Assembly: GCA_016288205.1 (NCBI GenBank)
Contig: JAEEYO010000025.1
Coordinates: 1-64,000 of the forward strand
DNA length: 64,000 bases
DNA from: Treponema sp.
Lineage (GTDB): Bacteria; Spirochaetota; Spirochaetia; Treponematales; Treponemataceae
Direction of reading: 5' to 3'
Positions 44,192 to 53,199 of this stretch are shown one piece after another; the first letter of the stretch is position 1, and each line of letters starts with the position of its first letter. The notes below the pieces were generated by a model. That model did no database searches, had not been told where the DNA came from, and saw nothing but the letters and a program-made list of their open reading frames with translations. The translations under genes and the position numbers were made by a program.

Positions 44192-44491
44192 ATGACAAAA
44201 GTAGAATTGGTAGATGCCATCGCAACTGATACGGGCCTCTCAAAGAAAGACAGCGAGGCAGCGTTGAAGTCCTTTGTTGACAATGTTAGCAAGGCTTTGG
44301 TTCGCGGAGACAAAGTTCAGCTCGTAGGATTTGGAACTTTCTCTGTTGGAGAGAGGAAAGCACGCACAGGACGCAACCCAGCGACTGGAGAGGAAATCAA
44401 GATTCCAGCTTCAAAGGCTCCAAAGTTCAGTGCAGGAAAAGCTCTTAAGGACGCTGTTAACAAGAACAAGGGCAAAGGCAAGAAGAAATAA
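44192..44491 (+). CDS. hup: HU-family DNA-binding protein
   Basis: A 99-residue nucleoid protein. VGFGTFSVGERKARTGRNPATGE is the HU arm region with the GRNP tip that bends DNA. It starts MTKVELVDAIATDTG and ends in a Lys-rich tail (NKNKGKGKKK). It is monocistronic, with a terminator downstream. Confidence 0.95.
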   Translation: MTKVELVDAIATDTGLSKKDSEAALKSFVDNVSKALVRGDKVQLVGFGTFSVGERKARTGRNPATGEEIKIPASKAPKFSAGKALKDAVNKNKGKGKKK

Positions 44492-44519
44492 TTTTTGCAT
44501 CACCAACACTTGAAACAGA

Positions 44520-44571
44520 ATAGCCGTTCCAGGAAGCCGAGTCGCTCCAAAAGGGACGGTTATTTTTTTTG
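44520..44571 (+). terminator. Terminator after hup
   Basis: AGCCGTTCC pairs with GGGACGGTT (mismatch and wobble tolerated) across a 20-base loop, followed by a run of T. Confidence 0.65.
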
Positions 44572-44619
44572 CTTTTTTTATTTTCAATAAATTTTTTTTA
44601 ATATAAAAAACATTTTTTC

Positions 44620-44648
44620 TTGCAAATTACGGAATGTGGATTTATAAT
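44620..44648 (+). promoter_or_regulatory. Promoter of glgC
   Basis: TTGCAA (44620-44625), 17-base spacer, TATAAT (44643-44648). Confidence 0.75.
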
Positions 44649-44728
44649 AATAGAATAAAGACGGCGAAGCCATTTGATTTTGTGACATTCGCTGCATTAG
44701 ATTGATTCATTTGGAGGAATGTAAGAAT

Positions 44729-46024
44729 ATGGGAATTCAAAAATCTGAAGAACCAAGAGTACTGGCAATTATTCTCGGAGGCGGAAAAGGAACAAGATTG
44801 TATCCGCTCACAAAGGAGAGATCAAAACCCGCAGTTCCATTTGGTGGAAAATACCGCATAGTGGACATACCGATTTCAAACTGTATCAACAGCGGATATA
44901 AGAAGATTTATTTGCTGACCCAGTTCAACTCAGCGTCATTGCACCTGCACATCATCAACTCATACAACTTCGACCGCTTCAGCCGTGGTTTCGTAGAGAT
45001 TCTCGCAGCCGAGCAGACCCTGGAGCACTCGGGATGGTACGAGGGAACCGCCGATGCAGTACGCAAAAACATGGCACACTTCCGCGCACAGCACCCCACA
45101 CACTACATCATCCTTTCCGGAGACCAGCTCTACCGCATGGACCTCAGAAAATTCATGGATGAGCACATCGCTTCCGGTGCGGACATCACCATTGCGGCAA
45201 AGGCAGTCAACCGCCACGACGCATCCGGCTTCGGAATCATGCGTGTGGATGACTCAAATAAAATCACCGCGTTCATGGAAAAACCTGCCAAGGAAATGAA
45301 CATTGACGACTGGAAGATTCCAGAGAAATCACGCGGAAAGGATCTGCCTGCACAGCTTGAGTATCTTGCGTCCATGGGTATTTACATTTTCAATGCCGAT
45401 ACAATGGAAGAAATGCTCAACAATGACAACAACGACTTCGGTAAGGAAATCATCCCTGAGGCAATCAAGACAAAGAAAGTCAACAGCTTTATCTTCAACG
45501 GATATTGGGAAGACATCGGAACAATCAGCTCCTTCTACAATGCGACGCTTGACCTCACCGACCCGGTGCCCCAGTTCAACTTCTACGACGAGGACAAGCC
45601 AATTTACACACACATGCGCAATCTTCCTCCGAGCAAAATCAACAACGCTACCCTCCAGTCATCACTTGCGAGCGAAGGATGCGTAATCACCAACTCAAGG
45701 ATTGAGCATTCCGTAATCGGTGTTCGCTCCATCATCAACGAGGGCTGCGACCTGAACGGCGTTATCATGATGGGTGCCGACTTCTATGAGAACGAGCATG
45801 AAAAGAAGGAGAACGCAAGGAAGGACATTCCGAACATTGGAATCGGAAAGGGATGCAAAATCAACAAGGCGATCATCGACAAGAATGCGAAGATTGGAGA
45901 CAACTGCTGCATAAACGTAAACGGTCGCACCTATGAGGACGGAGACCACGGACTCTTCTTCAGCTCCGACGGAATCATCGTCATCAAGAAGTTTGCGGTC
46001 ATTCCACCGGGAACAGTCATTTAA
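44729..46024 (+). CDS. glgC: Glucose-1-phosphate adenylyltransferase
   Basis: Makes ADP-glucose, the donor for glgA. GGGKGTRLYPLT binds the nucleotide, FGGKYRIVDIPISNC is the substrate signature, and the left-handed beta-helix follows at the C terminus (SRIEHSVIGVRSIINEGC). ATG 44729 has GGAGG 11 bases upstream. The 431-residue length is family-typical. In other bacteria fructose-1,6-bisphosphate activates this enzyme; whether so here cannot be seen. Confidence 0.95.
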   Translation: MGIQKSEEPRVLAIILGGGKGTRLYPLTKERSKPAVPFGGKYRIVDIPISNCINSGYKKIYLLTQFNSASLHLHIINSYNFDRFSRGFVEILAAEQTLEHSGWYEGTADAVRKNMAHFRAQHPTHYIILSGDQLYRMDLRKFMDEHIASGADITIAAKAVNRHDASGFGIMRVDDSNKITAFMEKPAKEMNIDDWKIPEKSRGKDLPAQLEYLASMGIYIFNADTMEEMLNNDNNDFGKEIIPEAIKTKKVNSFIFNGYWEDIGTISSFYNATLDLTDPVPQFNFYDEDKPIYTHMRNLPPSKINNATLQSSLASEGCVITNSRIEHSVIGVRSIINEGCDLNGVIMMGADFYENEHEKKENARKDIPNIGIGKGCKINKAIIDKNAKIGDNCCINVNGRTYEDGDHGLFFSSDGIIVIKKFAVIPPGTVI

Positions 46025-46052
46025 TTTCAATTACATCCTGATTTGGATTCAC

Positions 46053-46091
46053 AGGGCTTTAAGTTGTTGTTATACAATGGCTTAAAGCTCT
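46053..46091. repeat. Inverted repeat at the left boundary of the AT-rich module
   Basis: AGGGCTTTAAG (46053-46063) and CTTAAAGCTCT (46081-46091), an 11-base stem with one G-U and a 17-base gap. It lies just where GC-richer DNA gives way to AT-rich DNA. It could be a glgC terminator without T-run. Confidence 0.6.
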
Positions 46092-46100
46092 AGTTTGCCA

Positions 46101-46826
46101 ATGATATGGATTAAAAAATTTGTTTTGCTCAATAAATACTTGCTAAAAGATGGACGACATGTTATGACTCCTGCTCATAAGGATGGAACGGAAAATAAAA
46201 TTACTGATTTTGAAAATTTCTCATTTACAGATAGTGAGGATTCTGTTTTCATTGAACTTTCTGGTGAGAATTTAAAAAAAGAACAAAAAAAATTTAATGA
46301 AATAGCCGAAAAAATCATAATTGAAGCCACAGAATCAGGCTTCTTTAAAAAGGATTTTTTGCCCTATTTTTCTGAAAAAATTCGAAGCATTACTCAGGTT
46401 GGATTTTCATATCGAGATCCTTTTAATAAAAATGACTGTTTGACACTAGAAGAGAAAAAGAATTTAAATCTTAATACTCGAGCAAAGTATTCTCGCGAGT
46501 TAATAGACGGTTTGACTGAAAAAGGAATCACAGCAGCAAAAAATCAAAATTTTATTGAGGACATGTTTTTAAGAAATTTTCATAATGTTTCCAGAAAATG
46601 TGAGCTCGAACAACTAAAGGAAACGGGACTTAAATACGTCATAATATCCAATTGCAATGATGAACGTGATTGTAAAGCTGTAGGACTATTAAAGAAAAGA
46701 TGGCTAATTGATGAAGTTCCAGAACTTCCACTTCCAGAGTGTAATGCAGAATATTGTAGATGTATATATATGGCTGATACAAATGAATTATGCAGTTTAA
46801 ATATAAAAAGGAGAAATGAAAAATGA
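46101..46826 (+). CDS. Unknown protein with C-terminal Cys cluster (head-morphogenesis-like pattern)
   Basis: A 241-residue protein, first gene of the AT-rich module. The middle is helical and charged. The last 60 residues carry CNDERDC (Cys185, Cys191) and LPECNAEYCRC (Cys214, 219, 221); this Asp-x-Arg-x-Cys then Pro...Cys-x-Cys layout resembles the tail of phage Mu F / SPP1 gp7-like head proteins, where it binds metal, but no rest of that family is visible. No membrane segment. The start is ambiguous, because no clear ribosome-binding site precedes ATG 46101. It overlaps the next gene by four bases (ATGA). Confidence 0.6.
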   Translation: MIWIKKFVLLNKYLLKDGRHVMTPAHKDGTENKITDFENFSFTDSEDSVFIELSGENLKKEQKKFNEIAEKIIIEATESGFFKKDFLPYFSEKIRSITQVGFSYRDPFNKNDCLTLEEKKNLNLNTRAKYSRELIDGLTEKGITAAKNQNFIEDMFLRNFHNVSRKCELEQLKETGLKYVIISNCNDERDCKAVGLLKKRWLIDEVPELPLPECNAEYCRCIYMADTNELCSLNIKRRNEK

Positions 46827-47893
46827 GTATTTATGAAAAAAAAGACTTAATCCCTCAAACTTTTTCTCAGAAGTTATTTAAAAAACAGCCAAAACAAAAT
46901 TATTTAATTGAACTCGAAAATCTATTTTATGAAAAAGAAGATTCTATTCTCTCTCTAGATATATCAGAGATTGAAAATCTAAAGAAAAAATACAAAATTA
47001 ATGATAAAATGTTTCTATATGAAAGAGAAGTTTTGTTAGATAAATTTATCTCCAAATGCTTAAGGAATGAAAGACTATCTGCAACAGAGAAGGAAGAGCT
47101 TTCTCATCTTGAAAAAATGTTAAACATACCAGAGGATTATTTAAATAAACGAATCTCTGACGAAGGGAAAAAAATTTTCAAGAAAAAGGTCCAACATGTT
47201 ATCGCAGATAACAAAATTGAAAATTCTGAAAAAGAAGAATTGGATATTTTGAAAAAAGAGTTTAATATTTCCCAAAATGACTACAATGAGATTTTAAGCT
47301 CTGAAGTATCTGCAAAAATCAAAGAATATCTAAGGCCTATTTTTGCAAAACGACGTATGTCGCCCGAAGAAGAAAATAAATTCAATGAAATGCTTGCCGA
47401 TATGCATGTAAATCCAGGTGATATCAAACAAAGCCTTTCAAAATTCAGAAAATACTGGGATATTGAAAATATTGATCTTCCTCCAATAGAGTCTCCAATA
47501 AATATTCAAAAAAATGAAAATTTATTTTTCTATGCAAAAGTTGAGTGGTTTGAAGAACGTGTAAAAACAAAATATGTTTCTTATGGTGGTATTGGAGTAA
47601 AATTCAAAATTTGTAAGGGAGTATATTTAAGAGCTGGATCAATAGCACCAACTTATAATACTGAGCACTATTTAAAACTTATTGATGTTGGAACACTTTA
47701 TTTCACCAACAAAAGAATTATATTTATTGGAAATCATGGAAATAAAACAATCCCATTCTCAAAGATTTTGGCTTTTACTCCATATTCTAATGGTATTGGA
47801 ATTGATAAAGAAACTGGTAAAAAGCCATTTATAAAATATGAAGACTCTGAATTAATGGGTATATATCTTGCCAGATTATTAAAGGATTCGTAA
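46823..47893 (+). CDS. Helical-repeat protein with PH-like C-terminal domain
   Basis: A 356-residue protein. Residues of about 50-210 show helical pairs of a TerB-like kind repeated (LSATEKEELSHLEKMLNI, then KIENSEKEELDILKKEFNI, then RMSPEEENKFNEMLADMHV), spaced about 65 residues. The C-terminal 90 residues (GTLYFTNKRIIFIGNHGNKTIPFSKILAF) fit a bacterial PH/GRAM-like domain. No membrane helix. The gene is sandwiched between its partners: ATGA overlap before, zero gap after. The function is not known; a role coupling the channel to a signal is inference. Confidence 0.65.
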   Translation: MSIYEKKDLIPQTFSQKLFKKQPKQNYLIELENLFYEKEDSILSLDISEIENLKKKYKINDKMFLYEREVLLDKFISKCLRNERLSATEKEELSHLEKMLNIPEDYLNKRISDEGKKIFKKKVQHVIADNKIENSEKEELDILKKEFNISQNDYNEILSSEVSAKIKEYLRPIFAKRRMSPEEENKFNEMLADMHVNPGDIKQSLSKFRKYWDIENIDLPPIESPINIQKNENLFFYAKVEWFEERVKTKYVSYGGIGVKFKICKGVYLRAGSIAPTYNTEHYLKLIDVGTLYFTNKRIIFIGNHGNKTIPFSKILAFTPYSNGIGIDKETGKKPFIKYEDSELMGIYLARLLKDS

Positions 47894-48709
47894 ATGGAAT
47901 ACAGTAAAATAAAAAAACGTATATTTGAAATTATAGAACCAAGCGATGAAAAGGACGTTCCAAGCAAGGTTTTTGATATTTGTCTGATTGTTTTAGTTCT
48001 CATAAATGTTTGCCTAGTAATAGCAGATACATTTAATCTACCTGAAAAAATAAAAAAAATTTCGTATTATGTTGAAATTGTTTCAGTTATAATCTTTACA
48101 ATAGAATATATTTTACGTATCTGGACATCAGATTTTCTTTTTCCTAGCAAAAAATGGTTCGTTGCAAAACTAAAATATATCTTTTCATTTTTAGCCATAA
48201 TAGATTTACTGGCAATTTTACCATTCTATCTGCCATTCTTGATTACAATAGATCTTAGAGTTTTAAGAATGTTAAGAATTATAAGATTATTCAGAGTCTT
48301 TAAAATCAATAGATATACAAATGCTCTTTCATCCATTGTAAAAGTTTTTAAAAGCAAACAAAACGAATTATTATCATCAATTTTCATTGTAATATTATTA
48401 ATGATTGTTGCATCAGTCATAATGTACAGTGTAGAAAACAAGGCACAGCCTGAAGTTTTTAGAAATGCATTTGATGCATTATGGTGGGCGCTTGCAACAT
48501 TAACAACAGTTGGCTATGGAGATATTTATCCAGTTACAGTTTTAGGAAAAATTCTTAGTGCAATAATTGCAATTTTAGGCATAGGATTAGTAGCAGTTCC
48601 AACGGGTATTATTTCAGCCGGTTTTATGGAAAACATGTCAGATTCTAAAAAAACTGAAGACGATGAAATAAAATATTGCCCATATTGCGGGAAAGAAATC
48701 AAAGTATAA
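47894..48709 (+). CDS. Voltage-gated K+ channel with C-terminal zinc-ribbon stub
   Basis: A 271-residue six-helix channel subunit. The S4 helix has a positive residue at every third position from Arg122 to Arg140 (seven charges). The selectivity filter TTVGYGD is at 204-210, and the pore helices flank it. The end is CPYCGKEI (Cys262/265), a half zinc ribbon. It immediately follows the PH-like gene (no gap). Known family role: K+ conduction set by membrane voltage; physiological role here unknown. Confidence 0.92.
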   Translation: MEYSKIKKRIFEIIEPSDEKDVPSKVFDICLIVLVLINVCLVIADTFNLPEKIKKISYYVEIVSVIIFTIEYILRIWTSDFLFPSKKWFVAKLKYIFSFLAIIDLLAILPFYLPFLITIDLRVLRMLRIIRLFRVFKINRYTNALSSIVKVFKSKQNELLSSIFIVILLMIVASVIMYSVENKAQPEVFRNAFDALWWALATLTTVGYGDIYPVTVLGKILSAIIAILGIGLVAVPTGIISAGFMENMSDSKKTEDDEIKYCPYCGKEIKV

Positions 48710-48722
48710 AAGACAGTTTTTC

Positions 48723-49295
48723 CTACACCTCAAGAAAATCACACAAAAGTTTGTATGACTCCACCACCTGCCGGGTTTTGTCGGTCGCGACTTTTTGAAG
48801 CACGGGGTTTTCATTGTATTTGTCTGGATGGTAGTACTTGATTTTTTCCTTGTATGCCTTTTTGACATCATCTGGGGTGGCGGATGTCTCAATCCCCAAG
48901 AGTCGGTAAGCGCGCTCAAGTTCCGGGGTCAATTTTTTATAGATGAAATTTTTCGGCCGGTATGCGGTCTCATTAAAGCCGGAGTCGAATCCGTCGCTCC
49001 CTACATGGTAAACGGTGGCACCCTGTAATGGCCGCCTGTACTCGGGTCCCTTGCTCCCGGATTTTGCCTTGGGGATCTCATTTTCAGAAGAGTCCTTTTC
49101 CTGATTTTCGTCTTCCGACTCAAGCGTAGTGTCTGAATCAGTCTCAGCCCCGGTGTTTTCCGTGTCCTCTGTTTTTTCCGCCGCCTGAGATTTTTCATCC
49201 TCCTTGAAATCCCTTTCAATCTTTACGAATTTCACGGAGCCAGCCTCAAGTGTTTCGCTCAAAAGTTCACCGAGCCTGTCATACATCGTGGACAT
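48723..49295 (-). CDS. Protein with C-terminal J domain
   Basis: A 190-residue protein; the J domain occupies about residues 125-190 with YYHPDKY carrying HPD, and lies at the C terminus. The first half is acidic, low-complexity (SESDSDTT-like runs). It may recruit DnaK to a partner. It overlaps the response regulator gene by one base (TGATG), so it belongs to the NtrBC operon. No Cys zinc or G/F region of DnaJ is seen. Confidence 0.85.
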   Translation of the reverse strand: MSTMYDRLGELLSETLEAGSVKFVKIERDFKEDEKSQAAEKTEDTENTGAETDSDTTLESEDENQEKDSSENEIPKAKSGSKGPEYRRPLQGATVYHVGSDGFDSGFNETAYRPKNFIYKKLTPELERAYRLLGIETSATPDDVKKAYKEKIKYYHPDKYNENPVLQKVATDKTRQVVESYKLLCDFLEV

Positions 49296-50656
49296 CAGTC
49301 GCCCTCCCCGCCGCTAATTTTCCATTCATCCAATTTACGGTGCAGGGTCTTGCGTCCTATTCCCAGGATTTCCGCGGTCTTTGATTTGTTGTTTCCGTTT
49401 GCGGCAAGAGTTCCCTCCACGATGATTTTTTCCGCCTCGTCAAGCGTAATGCCCATCGGAATCTCAATGCAGGAGACACCGGATCTTCGGCTCACAGTCG
49501 GCGGCAGGTCCTCAAGTTTGATTTCATCTCCACCGCACATGACCACGGCACTTTCCATGCAGTTCCTGAGCTCGCGGATATTTCCCGGCCAGTTGTATTC
49601 ATACATTGCAGCCTTCGCCCTGTTTTCCACCGACTTAATGTGCTTTCCGTTCTCGCGGTTGAACTCTTCAAGAAAGCCTGAAATCAAAAGAGGAATGTCG
49701 TCCCTTCTTTCACGCAGCGGCGGAACATGGATATGAATCACGTTGAGCCTGTAGTACAAATCTTCGCGGAATCTTCCGGCCTTGACTTCCTCCTCAAGAT
49801 TTCGGTTTGTGGCGGCAATTACACGCACGTCCACCTCAAGGGTCTGCTCCCCGCCCACACGCTCAAATTTCTTTTCCTGCAGCACGCGGAGGATTTTTAT
49901 CTGCACGTTCTGATTGATTTCACCAATCTCGTCAAGGAAGATGGAGCCACCGTGGGCAAGCTCAAAGCGTCCCTTCTGCATTTTGTCGGCACCTGTAAAC
50001 GCTCCTTTTTCATGCCCGAACAGCTCGCTTTCAAGAAGTGTCTCGCTCAGGGCAGCACAGTGCACTTTGACAAGGCTGTTGTCCTTTCGCCCTGAAAGAT
50101 TGTGAATCGCATTCGCCACAAGTTCCTTACCCACTCCGCTTTCGCCCGTAATCAAAACGCTGGCCTTCGTATCCGCGACCTTTCGAATCATCTCCTGCAT
50201 TTTCTGCATGGCGGATGAAGTTCCAATCATGCCTTTGAGGGTCTGGGTCTCCTCAAGCTTCTGCCTAAGCTCCTGATGTTGAAGACTCATCTCACGTCCG
50301 GCAAGGGCTCGTTTTACAATCAGGGTGAGCTGGTCAAGGTTCAATGGCTTGGTGAGAAAATCGTAGGCTCCATGGCGCATCGCATCAACGGCGGCATCAA
50401 TGCTTCCGTGTCCTGTCAGAATGATTACGGGGATTCCTGGTGTCTCGGCCGTCACTTTCGCAAGCACTTCCTCACCGCTGATTCCGGGCATCCTGAGGTC
50501 GGTAATCACCAAATCAATGTCGCCTTTTTCAATCAGCGAAAGTCCCTCCTCCCCTGTGGCGGCCGTCTTTACGTTGTAGTCCTCCATCTCGAAATTCGCC
50601 GCAAGACCGTCGCGTATATTTTTCTCATCGTCAATAATCAGCAAGGTAAACTTCAT
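49295..50656 (-). CDS. Sigma-54-dependent response regulator, NtrC type
   Basis: A 453-residue regulator: receiver domain with phospho-acceptor Asp53 ([11 protein letters not shown]), AAA+ domain with Walker A GESGVGKE (171-178) and the sigma-54 contact GAFTGA (218-223), and a Fis-type helix-turn-helix at the C terminus ([19 protein letters not shown]). It therefore needs sigma-54 (RpoN), which is not in this window. Target genes cannot be told. It overlaps the kinase gene by four bases. Confidence 0.93.
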   Translation of the reverse strand: MKFTLLIIDDEKNIRDGLAANFEMEDYNVKTAATGEEGLSLIEKGDIDLVITDLRMPGISGEEVLAKVTAETPGIPVIILTGHGSIDAAVDAMRHGAYDFLTKPLNLDQLTLIVKRALAGREMSLQHQELRQKLEETQTLKGMIGTSSAMQKMQEMIRKVADTKASVLITGESGVGKELVANAIHNLSGRKDNSLVKVHCAALSETLLESELFGHEKGAFTGADKMQKGRFELAHGGSIFLDEIGEINQNVQIKILRVLQEKKFERVGGEQTLEVDVRVIAATNRNLEEEVKAGRFREDLYYRLNVIHIHVPPLRERRDDIPLLISGFLEEFNRENGKHIKSVENRAKAAMYEYNWPGNIRELRNCMESAVVMCGGDEIKLEDLPPTVSRRSGVSCIEIPMGITLDEAEKIIVEGTLAANGNNKSKTAEILGIGRKTLHRKLDEWKISGGEGD

Positions 50657-51918
50657 GCCTTCTCATCCTCCCTGCCGCCGGAATTGTCCTCAAGCAACAT
50701 CACGTTTTTCTGTGGAATCGGGAGCGTGATTGTAAAAACAGTTCCCTTTCCAAGGTCCGACTTCACCGAAATGTCCCCCTGAAATTCCTTGATGATTTTG
50801 TAAACCATCGTCATTCCCAGTCCAGTGCCCGTCGCCTTGGTCGTGTAGTACGGCTCAAAAATCCTTGATGTGGTCTCGTCGTCCATGCCGCAACCGTTGT
50901 CCGAAAAAATGAGCTTGTATTTGTCGTCCGAAAAAGCGGATTCAATCAGCACGGATGCGGAAAAATCAGCTTCATCACTCTTTTTCTTTTTGCTTTCCAA
51001 GGCCGCAATCGCATTCTGGGCAAGATTGATCAATACCTCGCGGAAGAGCTTTTCATCAAGCAGGACACGCACGGAGGATTTTTGCAGTTTTGTTTCCAGG
51101 GTGATTTTCTTGCTCTCAAACTCAGGACGAAAAAAATCCGCGAAGCTTTCAATGAGTGAATCCGGGGACGCAAGCTGCATGTTCGCCTGTACCGGACGCA
51201 CCGCCACAAGAAAATTGACCACAATTTTATTCAGACTGTCAATCTCCTCGTTGATTACCGAAATGTAGTCCTCCATGAATTTTTCTTTGGGCAACATTCC
51301 GTCCCCAGCGCGGGATTTTGCGACTGCCTTTTGGAGAAGCTGTATGTGAATGCTGATTGCGCCAAGCGGATTTTTTATTTCATGTGCGACTGATGCGGCA
51401 AGATTCGTAAGGCTCGCAAGGGATTCCATTCTGTGAAGCAGGATTTCCGAGCGGCGTTTTTCCGTAACATCATCGGCGGTAATGACCCACCCGGTAATCT
51501 CCGTTTTCGTAACGTCATCAGCCGTGGAGATTTTTTCAACCAGGGGCAGGACCGAAACCGTAACGAATTTAAAATGATCTCCGACCGCAACCGAAAATTC
51601 CTCGCTCACGTTGGACTTCATTTCCCTTGCGCATCCCTCAAGATACGAAGCAATGTCCACGTCCTCAATCAGCTCCCAGACATAATAGTCGGACTTTCTT
51701 TCCAGAATCCTCGGGTTAAGCGGGATGAGTCTTTCGGCGGCTTTGTTTGTCTGCAAAAGGTGCCAGTCCTTGTCAACCACGGCAAGCCCTGTGGAAAGGC
51801 TTTCAAGTATTGAATCATAACGGTCGTTGTCGGAAATCAGCTTCTTTACGATTTTTTCCGCGTGCTCGTGGGTAAGCTTCGGAAATTTTTTCAGTACGTT
51901 TTTGTTAAAGTCATTCAT
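50653..51918 (-). CDS. NtrB-type PAS sensor histidine kinase
   Basis: A 421-residue soluble kinase with a PAS-like region (about 35-150, LSTGLAVVDKDWHLLQTNKAA), phospho-acceptor His179 in VAHEIKNPL, and a HATPase domain with NLAQNAIAA, DNGCGM and TGLGMTM. No membrane helix, so it reads a cytoplasmic signal. It partners the regulator downstream, whose start overlaps its stop (ATGA). Confidence 0.92.
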   Translation of the reverse strand: MNDFNKNVLKKFPKLTHEHAEKIVKKLISDNDRYDSILESLSTGLAVVDKDWHLLQTNKAAERLIPLNPRILERKSDYYVWELIEDVDIASYLEGCAREMKSNVSEEFSVAVGDHFKFVTVSVLPLVEKISTADDVTKTEITGWVITADDVTEKRRSEILLHRMESLASLTNLAASVAHEIKNPLGAISIHIQLLQKAVAKSRAGDGMLPKEKFMEDYISVINEEIDSLNKIVVNFLVAVRPVQANMQLASPDSLIESFADFFRPEFESKKITLETKLQKSSVRVLLDEKLFREVLINLAQNAIAALESKKKKSDEADFSASVLIESAFSDDKYKLIFSDNGCGMDDETTSRIFEPYYTTKATGTGLGMTMVYKIIKEFQGDISVKSDLGKGTVFTITLPIPQKNVMLLEDNSGGREDEKA

Positions 51919-51933
51919 TGAAAGCTTCCTTAT

Positions 51934-53199
51934 TTACTCCTCTGAAAGTGAGTTCTGTACAATGTCCTTCAATATGCCTCCGTGAGTGCGGTTCACCTGC
52001 ATGATGCTCCTCGTAAGTTCCTCAAGGCAAGCCATCACGTTCTGATTGTAGACATTCACGTTGTTGCAGCTTTCCCTGAGCACATCAGTTATTTCTGCGG
52101 ATGCGGCCACACCGGCGGCAGAGTTCAGGAGGGGCTTTTGACACTCCGCAATCTCCTCCATAAATATTTTAAACAGCTCACCCGGCTTAAAGTTACCGCA
52201 CACCGACATGATTGCAGGGATGTTCGGCACGTGACCTTCCGCGGCAGATTTGAAAAAGATCCTCGCATTCAGCCTGACGTTTTCAGGACTTACCGGAAGA
52301 TGCGACTGAAGGAACGTGTTGATGTGGGACGGCATTGGTCCGCCGTAAGTTATGGGGTCATAGTGGAACACACGCTTTATGACTTCCTGCTGAGACTTGA
52401 TGTTTCTGTTAAAAAATGTGTATGTCCTTACTCTAGAAAGAATTGTCGGAAGCATGGCACCACGGCGGTCCGTTGTAAGAATGAACATAGTGTCCTCAGG
52501 CGGCTCCTCCAGGATTTTGAGCAGGGCATTTCTGGAACTGTCCGCCATTTTGTCCGCATGCTCAATTATAAGGACTTTTTTTCCAGCGTTCGAGCTCAAA
52601 TGCGCCCAGTAAGAAAAATTCCTGATTTGCAGGACCGGAAGCGACTGATAGAGATAGGATCCCTCAAGCTTTTCACAGTCCTTGCCCACGCTGTCCAGGA
52701 TTTTTTCAAGCTCATCACCCTCAGGAAGCACTCTTTCCGGGGAAATCTCCTCAAGAGCCTCGCTGATTGACTGAAGGAGCGGTGAAAATTTCGAAAGCTT
52801 GTCATCATCCTGCCAGAGAATGGGACTGAAGCGGACGGTGAGTTTTCGTACCGCCCTGAGATAGAGATAACGCGCCGCGTCCACATGGCTTGTGTTCCGT
52901 GCGTTCTGTGTGAGCAATGTATTTCGTGCGGCAGCAATTTCCAACGTTCGGTTTCCGGAGCCGACAATCAGAAGCGAGGGACTGAGAAGTGCTTTGTGCA
53001 TCAAGCAGCTTTCACAACGGCAGTTCCAGTCTCCCTTTGGATTTTCCCTGCATGCCATTACACGTGCAAGCTCCAAAGCGCAGGTGAGTTTGCCGGAAGA
53101 CGCGGGGCCTGAAAACAAAATGGATCCAGGAAGCCTGTCATTTGCAATGTCCTCCGTAAGCAAGTCCGATGCACTTTGGTAGAGCACGTTCTCAAACAT
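51934..53199 (-). CDS. holB: DNA polymerase III delta-prime-like clamp loader subunit
   Basis: AAA+ clamp-loader subunit. Walker A-like GPASSGKL is at 31-38 and a Cys-rich element C50...C60-C62-C65 fits a zinc finger of delta-prime/gamma. ATG 53199 has GGGGG five bases upstream; a TTG at 53211 is in frame but not needed. Length 421 is more than the typical 330. The start overlaps the cvpA stop by eight bases. Confidence 0.85.
   Translation of the reverse strand: MFENVLYQSASDLLTEDIANDRLPGSILFSGPASSGKLTCALELARVMACRENPKGDWNCRCESCLMHKALLSPSLLIVGSGNRTLEIAAARNTLLTQNARNTSHVDAARYLYLRAVRKLTVRFSPILWQDDDKLSKFSPLLQSISEALEEISPERVLPEGDELEKILDSVGKDCEKLEGSYLYQSLPVLQIRNFSYWAHLSSNAGKKVLIIEHADKMADSSRNALLKILEEPPEDTMFILTTDRRGAMLPTILSRVRTYTFFNRNIKSQQEVIKRVFHYDPITYGGPMPSHINTFLQSHLPVSPENVRLNARIFFKSAAEGHVPNIPAIMSVCGNFKPGELFKIFMEEIAECQKPLLNSAAGVAASAEITDVLRESCNNVNVYNQNVMACLEELTRSIMQVNRTHGGILKDIVQNSLSEE

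Noticed and set aside
46101-48709. Prophage or integrative element
   Set aside because: No integrase, terminase or portal gene and no attachment-site repeat or tRNA at the edges; only one Cys pattern recalls a phage protein.
51982-52770. 262-codon plus-strand frame opposite holB
   Set aside because: Antisense shadow; holB has Walker and Cys motifs.
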